Shown in pieces: positions 17,179 through 25,277 of a DNA stretch of 64,000 nucleotides. This stretch comes from HXMU1420-13 sp965601825 (GTDB taxonomy: Bacteria > Bacteroidota > Rhodothermia > Balneolales > Balneolaceae). The first letter of the stretch is position 1, and the number at the start of each line of letters is the position of its first letter. The stretch lies in assembly GCA_965601825.1 (NCBI GenBank), contig OZ271839.1:1364001-1428000 (forward strand), written 5' to 3'. The translations under genes and the position numbers were made by a program. The notes under the pieces are model-generated. The model had not been told where the DNA came from. It made no database searches and saw only the letters and a list, made by a program, of their open reading frames with translations.

Positions 17179-17879
17179 ACGGTCTTAAGAAGGTATCCAA
17201 CTCCATGAAGAGTAATCAGGTATCTTGGGTCATCTGGTTGCTCTTCTATCTTGGCTCGAAGTTTAGAGATATGTACGTCTACTGTTCTAGTATTCGTGCT
17301 GAATTCATATCGCCATACTTTTTCAAGTAGCTCATCTCTCGAAACTGGTTCACCACCTGCTGTTAGTAAATATCTGATTAATTCAACTTCACGAGCAGTT
17401 AATTCATTTACTGTACCATCAGGCATCGTAACTTCCGATTCCAATAAATCAATAATGATATTGCCTAATTTCAATACTTCGACTTCATTTGAAGAGGAAT
17501 AAGAACTAGCTCTTCGTAACCGAGCTTGGATACGTGCTAGCAGTTCTTTTACGCCAAACGGTTTCGTCAAGTAATCATCTGCACCAAGATTTAAACCTTT
17601 AACTTTGTCAATTTCCTGGTCCTTAGCTGTTAACATAATGATTGGGAACGTGTATTTAGCTTCACGCACTTCCTGGCAAATATCATAGCCACTTTTGCCG
17701 GGTAACATGATATCAAGAATCATTAAATCCGGCTCGTGTTCTTTAACTAATTCAACAGCCTGCTCACCATCTTCACTTACAATTACTGCATATCCTTCAC
17801 TTTCAAGTGTATCACGAAGAGTGAAAATTAAACTAGGTTCGTCTTCTACAACTAAGATTTTTAACGTCTTGTTAGGCAT
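17175..17879 (-). CDS. OmpR/PhoB-family response regulator
   Basis: 234 residues: an N-terminal receiver domain with the acidic pocket (EDE near residue 12), phosphoacceptor Asp56 (LMILDIMLPGKSG) and Lys in LTKPFG, then a winged-helix DNA-binding domain (LTAREVELIRYLL, TRTVDVHISKLRAKIE, GVGYLL). It is the partner of the histidine kinase whose 3' end it overlaps by 8 bp. Target genes are not evident from the sequence. Confidence 0.95.
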   Translation of the reverse strand: MPNKTLKILVVEDEPSLIFTLRDTLESEGYAVIVSEDGEQAVELVKEHEPDLMILDIMLPGKSGYDICQEVREAKYTFPIIMLTAKDQEIDKVKGLNLGADDYLTKPFGVKELLARIQARLRRASSYSSSNEVEVLKLGNIIIDLLESEVTMPDGTVNELTAREVELIRYLLTAGGEPVSRDELLEKVWRYEFSTNTRTVDVHISKLRAKIEEQPDDPRYLITLHGVGYLLKTV

Positions 17880-19587
17880 ATTCTTCTTTATCCGTTTTGT
17901 TAATCGGCGTGTTTATAATAGACTGTGATTTTAATGAATGTTCTTCTTTCACCAAAATCGGGAATTTCAATGAAAATGTAGTACCAATTCCAACTTCACT
18001 ATGAACTTCAATTTTTCCGCCATTTAATTCTACAAGATTTTTAACAATGCTTAGACCAAGACCGTGCCCTTTGGTTTTTGCATTCAATGAATCTTCTACC
18101 CGATAGAATTTTTTAAAGATACTCTTTATATGTTTTTTAGGGATTCCGAGTCCAGTATCGGAAATATTAACAATCATTTCCTTTTCGGTCGACTGTACGG
18201 TATACAAGATGTTTTTATTATCCCGACTATATTTGATTGCATTCTCTGTTAAGTTACTAAGCACATTTTCGAAGTGGTCAACATCCATCATTACTAATGA
18301 AGGATCATCAGATACTTTTAATCCAATATTGAAGCCTTTTCCTTCAATAAACGAACGGTTTTCAGTAACAAATTTCTTTAGAATCTCATTTACGTTAACA
18401 GGTGTCGCTTTGATAAGTGTTTGGCCTGAGTCAGTTTTTGCAACATCTAATAACTTCTCGATCATTTTTCGAAGCCTGATAGCCTCAGTATAAATATGAT
18501 CACCATATTGCTTCAATCTAATGGGATCTTTCACTCTTCCGTCAGAGATGTTTTCACCAGCTGCCTGCATTACTGCTAGCGGTGTTTTCAATTCATGGGT
18601 AACATTCGCAAGGAATCCTGCTTGTCGTTGTGCTAACGCTCTTTCCCTTTGTGCAGTGTAGAACATGAATAATAGTGCACCAACTAGGAATAGAACAGCA
18701 ACACCGAGAACAACCATATTCTTTACCAATGTATCATTGTAAGCAGTTGCTACTGAATTATCTGTAAAAGCGACTTTGAGATTCCAAGTCTCAAACATAC
18801 TTGATCCAAAGCGTCTTCTATTGTCAACTGCATCATAATCGTAGGATACTGATGGATCATTTGTAGCAAGGATTTCATCATTAGCCCAATCATGCAACCA
18901 CAGTACTGTACCTGAAACAGAATCAGGATTAAAGTAAGTTTGAATAAGTGGATCAATAAGATCTTTAACAATGTAATCTTTATTAAGTGTAGCACTTAAA
19001 TATCCAATCACTTTGTTTTCCTGAATATTGATAAAGCCAATATTCATGGTTCGGTGTGCATCAAACTCAAGGTTATTATTCCATCGATAATTGAAACTAT
19101 TTAATTCAATTCGAGCTTTGGTCCTTGCTAAACCAATCCCATCACAAATTGTAGTAGGAAAAACGTCTGTGTATTGCAGTTGATTGGTCGAGTAATCAAA
19201 ACTGTAGATTTTGGAATCATCAAGACATGGGTCAACATCAGCAGGTGTATAGAAAATCCCATCATAAATTGGATTTTCAGAGGCCTGAAGTAATTTCTCT
19301 TGTAGTTGAGGAGGAAACTGTCCTGTTTCACTTATAGTGTATTCAACCGGATCTAGTTCAATTTTGTTAATTCCTAAAAATGGACCGATTACCTGAAGCC
19401 TTACATCTCTGACCAGATCATCAACCATAGCCATTTGTCTCTCACCTTCGCCAAGGGTCATCTTGTCTCTGATATCATACAAAGAATATACATTCATCCC
19501 AGTTAGCGCGATTAAAGCGACAAAACCGAGACCTAGCAGAAAGTATCGGAAACCTTTATGTCTGATAAATGAATTGAGTGATTGCAT
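17872..19587 (-). CDS. Membrane sensor histidine kinase
   Basis: 571 residues: a first membrane span at about residues 13-33, a periplasmic sensor region of about 250 residues, a second span at about 288-310, then HisKA with the phosphoacceptor in NVTHELKTPLAVM and a HATPase domain (NLTENAIKYSRDN, DTGLGIPKKH, GHGLGLSIVKNLVELNGG). No HAMP domain is evident; the second span leads straight into a coiled linker. The signal is unknown. It forms an operon with the OmpR-type regulator (8-bp overlap). Confidence 0.93.
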   Translation of the reverse strand: MQSLNSFIRHKGFRYFLLGLGFVALIALTGMNVYSLYDIRDKMTLGEGERQMAMVDDLVRDVRLQVIGPFLGINKIELDPVEYTISETGQFPPQLQEKLLQASENPIYDGIFYTPADVDPCLDDSKIYSFDYSTNQLQYTDVFPTTICDGIGLARTKARIELNSFNYRWNNNLEFDAHRTMNIGFINIQENKVIGYLSATLNKDYIVKDLIDPLIQTYFNPDSVSGTVLWLHDWANDEILATNDPSVSYDYDAVDNRRRFGSSMFETWNLKVAFTDNSVATAYNDTLVKNMVVLGVAVLFLVGALLFMFYTAQRERALAQRQAGFLANVTHELKTPLAVMQAAGENISDGRVKDPIRLKQYGDHIYTEAIRLRKMIEKLLDVAKTDSGQTLIKATPVNVNEILKKFVTENRSFIEGKGFNIGLKVSDDPSLVMMDVDHFENVLSNLTENAIKYSRDNKNILYTVQSTEKEMIVNISDTGLGIPKKHIKSIFKKFYRVEDSLNAKTKGHGLGLSIVKNLVELNGGKIEVHSEVGIGTTFSLKFPILVKEEHSLKSQSIINTPINKTDKEEYA

Positions 19588-19660
19588 AGTCAGATAAATT
19601 ATTATTTAACCTGCTAGAATCAATATTGAAGTAGTAAAATTTCGTGAACAGAAAGTAAAC

Positions 19661-20038
19661 TTACTTTTCGAAATTTCGCTCTAATGATTCTTTAATGTCA
19701 TTGAACTCGATAGGTTTAACTAAATAATCAATATAATTAGTTTCCTTAGCGCGTTGTACATGGTATGGATCGGAATTTCCAGTAATGTAGATGACCGGAA
19801 CATTGGAGAATTTTCTTATCTCATTCATAGCATCAATTCCGTCCATATCACCTTCTAGTGAAATGTCCATTAATATTAAATCCGGGCTTACTCTTCGGGC
19901 TACTTCTATGGCTGTTTTGCCATAAACAAGTTCGCCTTCTGCGTCATAGCCAAGTTTTTCTAAATAGCTCTCGTACAATAAATTAAGGATGAGATCATCC
20001 TCAACAATCATTACGGTCTTTCGATTTCCTCTGGTCAT
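19661..20038 (-). CDS. Stand-alone receiver-domain response regulator
   Basis: 125 residues consisting only of a CheY-like receiver: acidic pair EDD at 13-15, phosphoacceptor Asp58 in DLILMDISLEGDMDGI, Thr in YITGNSD and Lys in YLVKPIEF. With no output domain, it would act by protein contacts or as a phosphorelay intermediate. It is encoded upstream of, and on the same strand as, the kinase/regulator pair, with a 73-bp gap to the kinase start, so it probably belongs to the same signalling unit. Confidence 0.9.
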   Translation of the reverse strand: MTRGNRKTVMIVEDDLILNLLYESYLEKLGYDAEGELVYGKTAIEVARRVSPDLILMDISLEGDMDGIDAMNEIRKFSNVPVIYITGNSDPYHVQRAKETNYIDYLVKPIEFNDIKESLERNFEK

Positions 20039-20096
20039 ATAAGAGTGTTCGTCGAGCGGTTGAGACTTTATCAGTTAAATGAATAAAGCGTTCAAT

Positions 20097-20132
20097 ATTA
20101 ATCAATTTATGTGTGTAAAAAAATTGATTAAT
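20097..20132. repeat. 12-bp perfect inverted repeat between receiver gene and amylosucrase gene
   Basis: ATTAATCAATTT (20097-20108) and AAATTGATTAAT (20121-20132) are exact inverted copies with a 12-nt spacer, in the 245-bp divergent promoter region. There is no U-run on the correct side for a terminator, so an operator or a 5'-UTR hairpin is more likely. No gene is seen in this gap. Confidence 0.45.
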
Positions 20133-20283
20133 AAAAAAAGGACGGTGATCATTTTGAACTAATCTTCTACCAAAAAAACAGAAGAATTGAACATGCTCAG
20201 ATTGAGTTAAATGAATTGGCATTACCCATTATTAAAGTGTAAAATCGGTTGAATAAAACGCATTTGGTAACTTGATATAACAA

Positions 20284-22197
20284 ATGATCCACGATAAAGC
20301 ATTACGTCGAACAAAAGGGCGCATAAATGATGCAATTAACACGCAATTCTCAAATTGGAAGAAGGAAGATCTAGAACTTTTTAAATCCAGAGTTGAGAAA
20401 AACCTAGATAATCTTCTATTCCATTTACACAGCTTATATAGCGATCAACCCGATTGGTATTTCTTTGCTGAGAAAATGGTTCTTGAAGCAGGAAAAAGTT
20501 GGTCGAAGAGGACGAAAGCTCTTCGAACTATAGATGTTGACAGAGAGAATAATCCAACCTGGTTTAAATCTCATGAAATGGTTGGGGGAGTTTGTTACGT
20601 CGATTTGTTTGCTGGTAACTTAAAAGGGGTAGAAAAAAAGATTCCATATTTCAAAGAATTGGGACTTACATATCTACATCTGATGCCACTATTTGATCGT
20701 CCAAAAGGTGAGAATGATGGTGGTTATGCTGTGAGTAGTTATAGAAAGGTTCATCCCGAGTTAGGGAAAATGGCTGATTTAAAGCATCTCACAAAGGTGT
20801 TAAGAGCAGAAGGAATCAGCCTCGTAGTTGATTTCATAAATAATCACACTTCTGATGAACATGAATGGGCACTAAAAGCAAAGAAAGGAAATGAGTTTTA
20901 CAAAGACTTCTATTTCTTCTTTCCTGATCAAACCATACCAAATCAATACGAGCAGAATTTAAGAGAGATTTTCCCTGAAGTTCGTAGAGGAAGTTTTCAT
21001 AAGAATAAGGAAACTGAAGAATGGGTTTGGAGTACTTTCCATAATTTCCAATGGGATTTGAACTATAAAAACCCTGAGGTTCTTATTGCGATATCTCAAG
21101 AGATGCTATTCCTGGCTAATCAAGGAGTTGATATTTTAAGATTGGATGCTGTCCCTTTTACCTGGAAAAGAATGGGAACAGATTGTGAAAACCAACCTGA
21201 GGCACATTCATTAATTAAAGCATTAAATGCCGTGGCTAGAATGGCAGCTCCGGCATTGTATTTCAAATCAGAAGCGATTGTACACCCTGATGAAGTTGCT
21301 AAATATGTAAGTCAGGATGAATGCCAGATCTCCTACAATCCTACTACAATGGCAATGATTTGGGAAAGTCTTGCTACTCGAGAAGTGAAACTATTAAAGG
21401 AGTCACTTAAAAATCGATTCTTTATTCCTGAAGATTGTGCATGGATCAATTATGTGCGAAGTCATGATGATATTGGCTGGACCTTTTCCGATGATGATGC
21501 CTATTCACTTGGAATGTTTCCGGAAGGTCATCGCTATTTTCTGAACCACTTCTTTGCTAAGGATTTTTCAGGTTCCTTTTCAAAAGGAGAGCCTTTCCAG
21601 TATAACCCTACTAATGGCGATTTACGGGTTTGCGGAACTACTGCTTCTTTAGCCGGACTTGAACAAGCTTTGGAATGGAATGATAAAGGCAGATTGAATG
21701 ATGCAATTAACCGAATCCTTCTACTGTATTCAGTTGCATTAACTATTGGCGGAATTCCGTTGATTTATCTTGGTGATGAATTGGGATTATTAAATGATTA
21801 CAGCTATAAAGAAGACTCATCAAAGAAAGAAGATGCACGTTGGGTTCATCGTTTCACCATGGATTGGAAAAAAGCTGCATCAGCAAAAAAAGGAAAAGGT
21901 GTAGAAGGGCAAATTTGTAGTGAGTTAAAAAGACGAATTCATCTTAGAAAAGAGATTCCACCTTTTGGCAATGGGTCACTAGATATTATAGAAACACACA
22001 ATCCTCATGTACTTGGATATATGAAATCTGAAGGAAACCAAAGAATTGCGGTACTTCATAATTTCAGCGAACGTGAACAAGAAATTCGTTGCTGGTTACA
22101 TATTGGAGTAGATTTACTAACAGGTTATCAGGTTGATTTGAATGGTAGCGTCGTGCTTTCAGGTTATCAAAGTATGTGGGTTGAATTAGGTAATTAA
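20284..22197 (+). CDS. Amylosucrase (GH13_4)
   Basis: Converts sucrose to alpha-1,4-glucan and free fructose without nucleotide sugars. The catalytic residues can be placed against Neisseria polysaccharea amylosucrase (Asp286, Glu328, Asp393): here Asp288 in ILRLDAVPF, Glu330 in FKSEAIVHPDEV and Asp395 in VRSHDDIGWTF, a constant +2 shift. Length (637 vs 636) and the surrounding blocks (GTDCENQPEAHSLI, DECQISYNP, FQYNPTNGD, PLIYLGDELG) also agree. There is no signal peptide, so it is cytoplasmic. Fructokinase-like, MFS and TonB-receptor genes about 5 kb away complete a sucrose pathway. Sucrose hydrolase is a close alternative within the subfamily. Confidence 0.92.
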   Translation: MIHDKALRRTKGRINDAINTQFSNWKKEDLELFKSRVEKNLDNLLFHLHSLYSDQPDWYFFAEKMVLEAGKSWSKRTKALRTIDVDRENNPTWFKSHEMVGGVCYVDLFAGNLKGVEKKIPYFKELGLTYLHLMPLFDRPKGENDGGYAVSSYRKVHPELGKMADLKHLTKVLRAEGISLVVDFINNHTSDEHEWALKAKKGNEFYKDFYFFFPDQTIPNQYEQNLREIFPEVRRGSFHKNKETEEWVWSTFHNFQWDLNYKNPEVLIAISQEMLFLANQGVDILRLDAVPFTWKRMGTDCENQPEAHSLIKALNAVARMAAPALYFKSEAIVHPDEVAKYVSQDECQISYNPTTMAMIWESLATREVKLLKESLKNRFFIPEDCAWINYVRSHDDIGWTFSDDDAYSLGMFPEGHRYFLNHFFAKDFSGSFSKGEPFQYNPTNGDLRVCGTTASLAGLEQALEWNDKGRLNDAINRILLLYSVALTIGGIPLIYLGDELGLLNDYSYKEDSSKKEDARWVHRFTMDWKKAASAKKGKGVEGQICSELKRRIHLRKEIPPFGNGSLDIIETHNPHVLGYMKSEGNQRIAVLHNFSEREQEIRCWLHIGVDLLTGYQVDLNGSVVLSGYQSMWVELGN

Positions 22198-22319
22198 AAG
22201 TCAGACGCTTGAGATTTTTATGTTCACCGTGTAAACCACTGTGTTCGTCGAATAGATTTCAAGCCCCCAATTAAGGTTTCGATCTTTGTTGTGCAATCGA
22301 AATCAAAACACTTTTTATC

Positions 22320-22997
22320 ATGAAACGCTTACGACTATTCTTAATACTAATTTTCATATATCTGATTCAAGCCGGATGTTTTCTTAAATCCGTTCACCCT
22401 TTGGTTTCTGAAGAAGATGCAATTCTAATTGAAGGTCTAGAGGGAATCTGGGAAAACGAAGATCAAAGATGGTCTTTTGTTCATGATCCTAGAAAATTCC
22501 CAAACTTATCAGAATATATGGGTGAAGATGCAGATGTAGCTACGGATGAAGAAGATTTAGATATAGGTAACATCTACATGATCTTTTATGAAAATCTTCA
22601 GGATCAATCCGATGACATTGCCATATTTATGGGGGCTGTTACAGAACTCAACGATACATATTTTCTGGATTTATCAGTAATCACAAGGACTATTCAGGAA
22701 CTTGATGAATCAGAAACCAGATTCGTGGATACACATTTCATTCCAATACATACATTCTCGAGAATTCGCCTAGACGAAGAGCAGCTTGACATTGAATTTT
22801 TCCAATCTTCGTTCATAAGCGATTTAATTAGCTCCAATCGAATTCGTATCAAACATGAAGATACAGATGATTCCATCCTGATTACTGCTTCAACTGATGA
22901 GTTAAGAAAATTTGTTGAAAAATATGCTCATGATGAAGATGCGTATGAAGATGCAATTGAATTCAGTTTTAAAGGATTCGAGTATGATCTCCAGTAA
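22320..22997 (+). CDS. Predicted lipoprotein, first gene of a LytS/LytTR operon
   Basis: 225 residues with a lipoprotein signal: a hydrophobic helix, then IQAGC with the lipidated Cys at residue 20. The mature part is acidic and lacks recognisable domains. The beginning (HPLVSEEDAILIEGLEGIWENEDQRWSF) resembles the lipocalin-like 'SVHPLY' start seen in other small Bacteroidota lipoproteins. Function unknown. Its 3' end overlaps the kinase gene by 14 bp, which suggests that it is cotranscribed and perhaps a sensing partner in the envelope. Confidence 0.7.
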   Translation: MKRLRLFLILIFIYLIQAGCFLKSVHPLVSEEDAILIEGLEGIWENEDQRWSFVHDPRKFPNLSEYMGEDADVATDEEDLDIGNIYMIFYENLQDQSDDIAIFMGAVTELNDTYFLDLSVITRTIQELDESETRFVDTHFIPIHTFSRIRLDEEQLDIEFFQSSFISDLISSNRIRIKHEDTDDSILITASTDELRKFVEKYAHDEDAYEDAIEFSFKGFEYDLQ

Positions 22998-24021
22998 GAC
23001 TAAATCAATTCTTATCCACCTGACTCAGCACCTGCTGTTTTGGGTGGTTTCCTTTTTTGTGTTGTTGCGCTTGATGGATCAGGATGGCGAGACCAACTTG
23101 ATTGATGTGATATATACCGGATTATTTCACATTCATCTTGTCATTTTTGTCAGCCTAAATACACTGCTCTTCATTCCAAGAGATTTAGAAAAAGGTAAGT
23201 ATTGGCTTTATGGGGCAATGATCTTTCTTCTTTTTGGATTTTCATTTCAAATCTACCAGATAACATTTGAATGGATTTCTGACTGGATATTTCCTGATTA
23301 TTATTTTGTTGCAGTATATGAGCCACACGAGACTTTTGGTATTCTGTTAATATATTTTGTGTTTTCAACCTTGCTTGTATTATCAAAATCATGGTTTAAG
23401 GCATTATCACTTCAAAAAGAAGTTGCAGAATTAAAGGAGCTGAAATCAGCTAATGAATTGAAGTCTTTGAGAGCTCAAGTTAGTCCGCATTTTTTATTCA
23501 ATAGTTTGAATACGATTTATGGTTTAAGCATTAAAAAGGCCCCGGAAACACCTGAAAGTGTACTGTCACTATCTCAAATTCTGAGATACAATTTGGAGCA
23601 GTCTGATGAAGAGCTTGCCGATCTTAGAGATGAAGTCGACTATTTGAAAGATTACATTAAGCTGCAAAAAGCACGTTTAGATTATCCTGAACAGCTTCGA
23701 ATGATCGTTTTAGGAAATATTGAGGATCAGAAAGTACCAACATTGATGCTCATTGAATTTCTGGAAAACGCATTAAAACATGGCAATATCCAAAGTGAAG
23801 GAGCTTTCATTAATTTGAAACTGACAGTAAGTCCGGATTCATTAGAGATGATTTGCTCGAACAGTATTGATAATCATAAGAAAGATGAAGTGTCGTCTAC
23901 CGGTGTTGGTATGGAAAACATCCGAAAAAGACTAGAACTGTTATATCCGGCGAAACACTTGTTAACAGTGAATGAAAAGAGTCATGAATATGAAGTGGAG
24001 TTAAGGCTAAATTATGACTGA
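22984..24021 (+). CDS. LytS/YehU-type sensor histidine kinase
   Basis: 345 residues: four hydrophobic spans in the first ~150 residues, a short coiled linker, then the His_kinase (LytS) domain with LRAQVSPHFLFNSLNTIYGL (phosphoacceptor His) and a HATPase with PTLMLIEFLENALKHGN and GVGMENIRKRLELLY. The ATG at 22984 (MISSKTKSIL) is chosen over the frame opening at 22912, whose first 24 codons are Met/Lys-rich and lie inside the lipoprotein gene. It overlaps the following LytTR regulator by 8 bp, giving a standard kinase-regulator pair. Confidence 0.9.
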   Translation: MISSKTKSILIHLTQHLLFWVVSFFVLLRLMDQDGETNLIDVIYTGLFHIHLVIFVSLNTLLFIPRDLEKGKYWLYGAMIFLLFGFSFQIYQITFEWISDWIFPDYYFVAVYEPHETFGILLIYFVFSTLLVLSKSWFKALSLQKEVAELKELKSANELKSLRAQVSPHFLFNSLNTIYGLSIKKAPETPESVLSLSQILRYNLEQSDEELADLRDEVDYLKDYIKLQKARLDYPEQLRMIVLGNIEDQKVPTLMLIEFLENALKHGNIQSEGAFINLKLTVSPDSLEMICSNSIDNHKKDEVSSTGVGMENIRKRLELLYPAKHLLTVNEKSHEYEVELRLNYD

Positions 24022-24685
24022 TCTTACTTGCTTGATTGTAGATGACGAGCCCATTGCCCGCGATATTCTTCGCCAGTTTATAGATGATACTCCGGGAATT
24101 GAAAATGTAGGTGAATGTTCAAATGCATTAGAGTTGATGGAAATCCTAAAGAAAAAATCCGTCGACTTAATTTTCCTGGACATCAATATGCCAAAGTTAA
24201 CCGGGATTGAATTTCTAAGAACCCAACCGGTGCAAACGAATGTGATTTTGACGACTGCATACCCGGAATATGCATTAGAAGGATATGAATTAAATGTGGT
24301 CGATTATCTACTAAAACCTATTGGGTTTCCACGTTTTTTGCAGGCGGTTGAAAAGGTAAAACAGGTTGCTGATCAGCAGGAGATAAGCTTCACTGTTAAA
24401 GCAGACGGTAAGAGTTATCGAATTGATGCATCAGATATAAGAATCGTAGAGTCCAAAGGAGATTATTTAATGATTCATTTAAAGGATCAGAAAATTATGG
24501 TTTATATGACCATGAAAAAGTTGATGGAGCAAACCAGAGGACGATTATTACGGGTGCATAAATCCTATTCTGTTTCACTTTCGGTAATTGAATATGTGGA
24601 AGGAAACATGATTCATATCAGTGGTAATGAAATCCCGATCGGAGCCAGTTATAAAGAAGAGTTCCAAGAGAAATGGGGGAGGTAG
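24014..24685 (+). CDS. LytTR-family response regulator
   Basis: 223 residues: a receiver domain (DDEP at 10-13, phosphoacceptor Asp56 in DLIFLDINMPKLTG, Lys in YLLKPIGF) followed by a LytTR DNA-binding domain (about residues 130-223: VESKGDYLMIHL, LMEQTRGRLLRVHKSY, IPIGASYKEEF). It is translated together with the LytS-type kinase. The STAS-domain gene begins 1 bp after its stop. Confidence 0.94.
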   Translation: MTDLTCLIVDDEPIARDILRQFIDDTPGIENVGECSNALELMEILKKKSVDLIFLDINMPKLTGIEFLRTQPVQTNVILTTAYPEYALEGYELNVVDYLLKPIGFPRFLQAVEKVKQVADQQEISFTVKADGKSYRIDASDIRIVESKGDYLMIHLKDQKIMVYMTMKKLMEQTRGRLLRVHKSYSVSLSVIEYVEGNMIHISGNEIPIGASYKEEFQEKWGR

Positions 24686-24686
24686 T

Positions 24687-25010
24687 ATGGCGGGTGACGG
24701 AAAACTAACGACAGACGATCATATTGAAACTGAATTAAGGGGCCATACTTTAGTTGTTCATTTACCGGTTCATTATTCAATTGTTACTGGTGCACAGCTC
24801 ATTGAACTGGAAGATCAAATCTTAGAAAGCGATATCGGTAAAATCACAATCGATGCTAAAAGATTAACCGAAATTTCGAGTTTTGGATTGGAATACAAAA
24901 TTCTTGAACAGAATGTGAACAAGAAAAAGGTTGTGGAGTTCACTTTGATTAATACTTCTGAGATAGTTCAGAATCTGATCAATTTGATGACAAATAAACC
25001 TTCACATTAA
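24687..25010 (+). CDS. STAS-domain protein
   Basis: A 107-residue single STAS domain (anti-sigma factor antagonist-like): a beta strand GHTLVVHLPVHYS, KITIDAKRLTEISSFGLEYK, where the family has the serine phosphorylation site (Ser in the EISSFG turn), and a final amphipathic helix. The ATG at 24687 has a good Shine-Dalgarno (GGGGGAGGT); the frame is open further upstream but lies inside the LytTR gene. No partner anti-sigma kinase is visible here. Its place as the last gene of the lipoprotein-LytS-LytTR operon suggests a link between the two signalling modes. Confidence 0.72.
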   Translation: MAGDGKLTTDDHIETELRGHTLVVHLPVHYSIVTGAQLIELEDQILESDIGKITIDAKRLTEISSFGLEYKILEQNVNKKKVVEFTLINTSEIVQNLINLMTNKPSH

Positions 25011-25118
25011 AGTCATCCTGAGCTTACAAGCGAAGGATCAGCGAATTAGCAAATTTTGCTAGGTTAGAAACCTGCTGATTCTTCTCCCTACCGTTGTCGG
25101 GATGAGAATGACTTTTTT
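25009..25118. repeat. Dispersed repeat of the GTCATCCTGAG...GAAGGATC type with terminator-like end
   Basis: The stretch begins AAAGTCATCCTGAGC and ends GAGAATGACTTTTTT, so its ends pair as a long hairpin with a T-run. It contains GCGAAGGATC and TTCTTCTCCC...TCGGGATGAG. The end half closely resembles the hairpin at 1338-1379. Such GTCATCCTGAG/GAAGGATC elements are dispersed in many bacterial genomes. Confidence 0.6.
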
Positions 25119-25141
25119 ACGGCAATAAGTAAACTAATTGG

Positions 25142-25268
25142 GTCATCGCGAGGAGAATTTAAACGAATTCTTGGCAACAGCTAAATCGACAAAGCGATCT
25201 AAGGCAATCAAGATTGCTTCGTCGAGCAACTACTAGAGTTCTCAAGGTACTGGACTCCTCGCAATGAA
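25142..25268. repeat. Palindromic dispersed repeat (GTCATYGCGAGGAG family)
   Basis: The termini TCATCGCGAGGAG (25143-25155) and CTCCTCGCAATGA (25255-25267) are inverted copies with one mismatch, enclosing about 100 bp that include GACAAAGCGATCT and AGATTGCTTCGTCGAG. It lies just after the TonB receptor's 3' end. A related copy is at 55628-55700. No coding capacity; MITE/REP-like. Confidence 0.6.
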
Positions 25269-25277
25269 GGTCGAATT

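Noticed and set aside
20001..20222. 73-codon - strand ORF in the gap before amylosucrase
   Set aside because: Overlaps the receiver gene start and the palindrome, has no ribosome binding site and looks like low-complexity translation.
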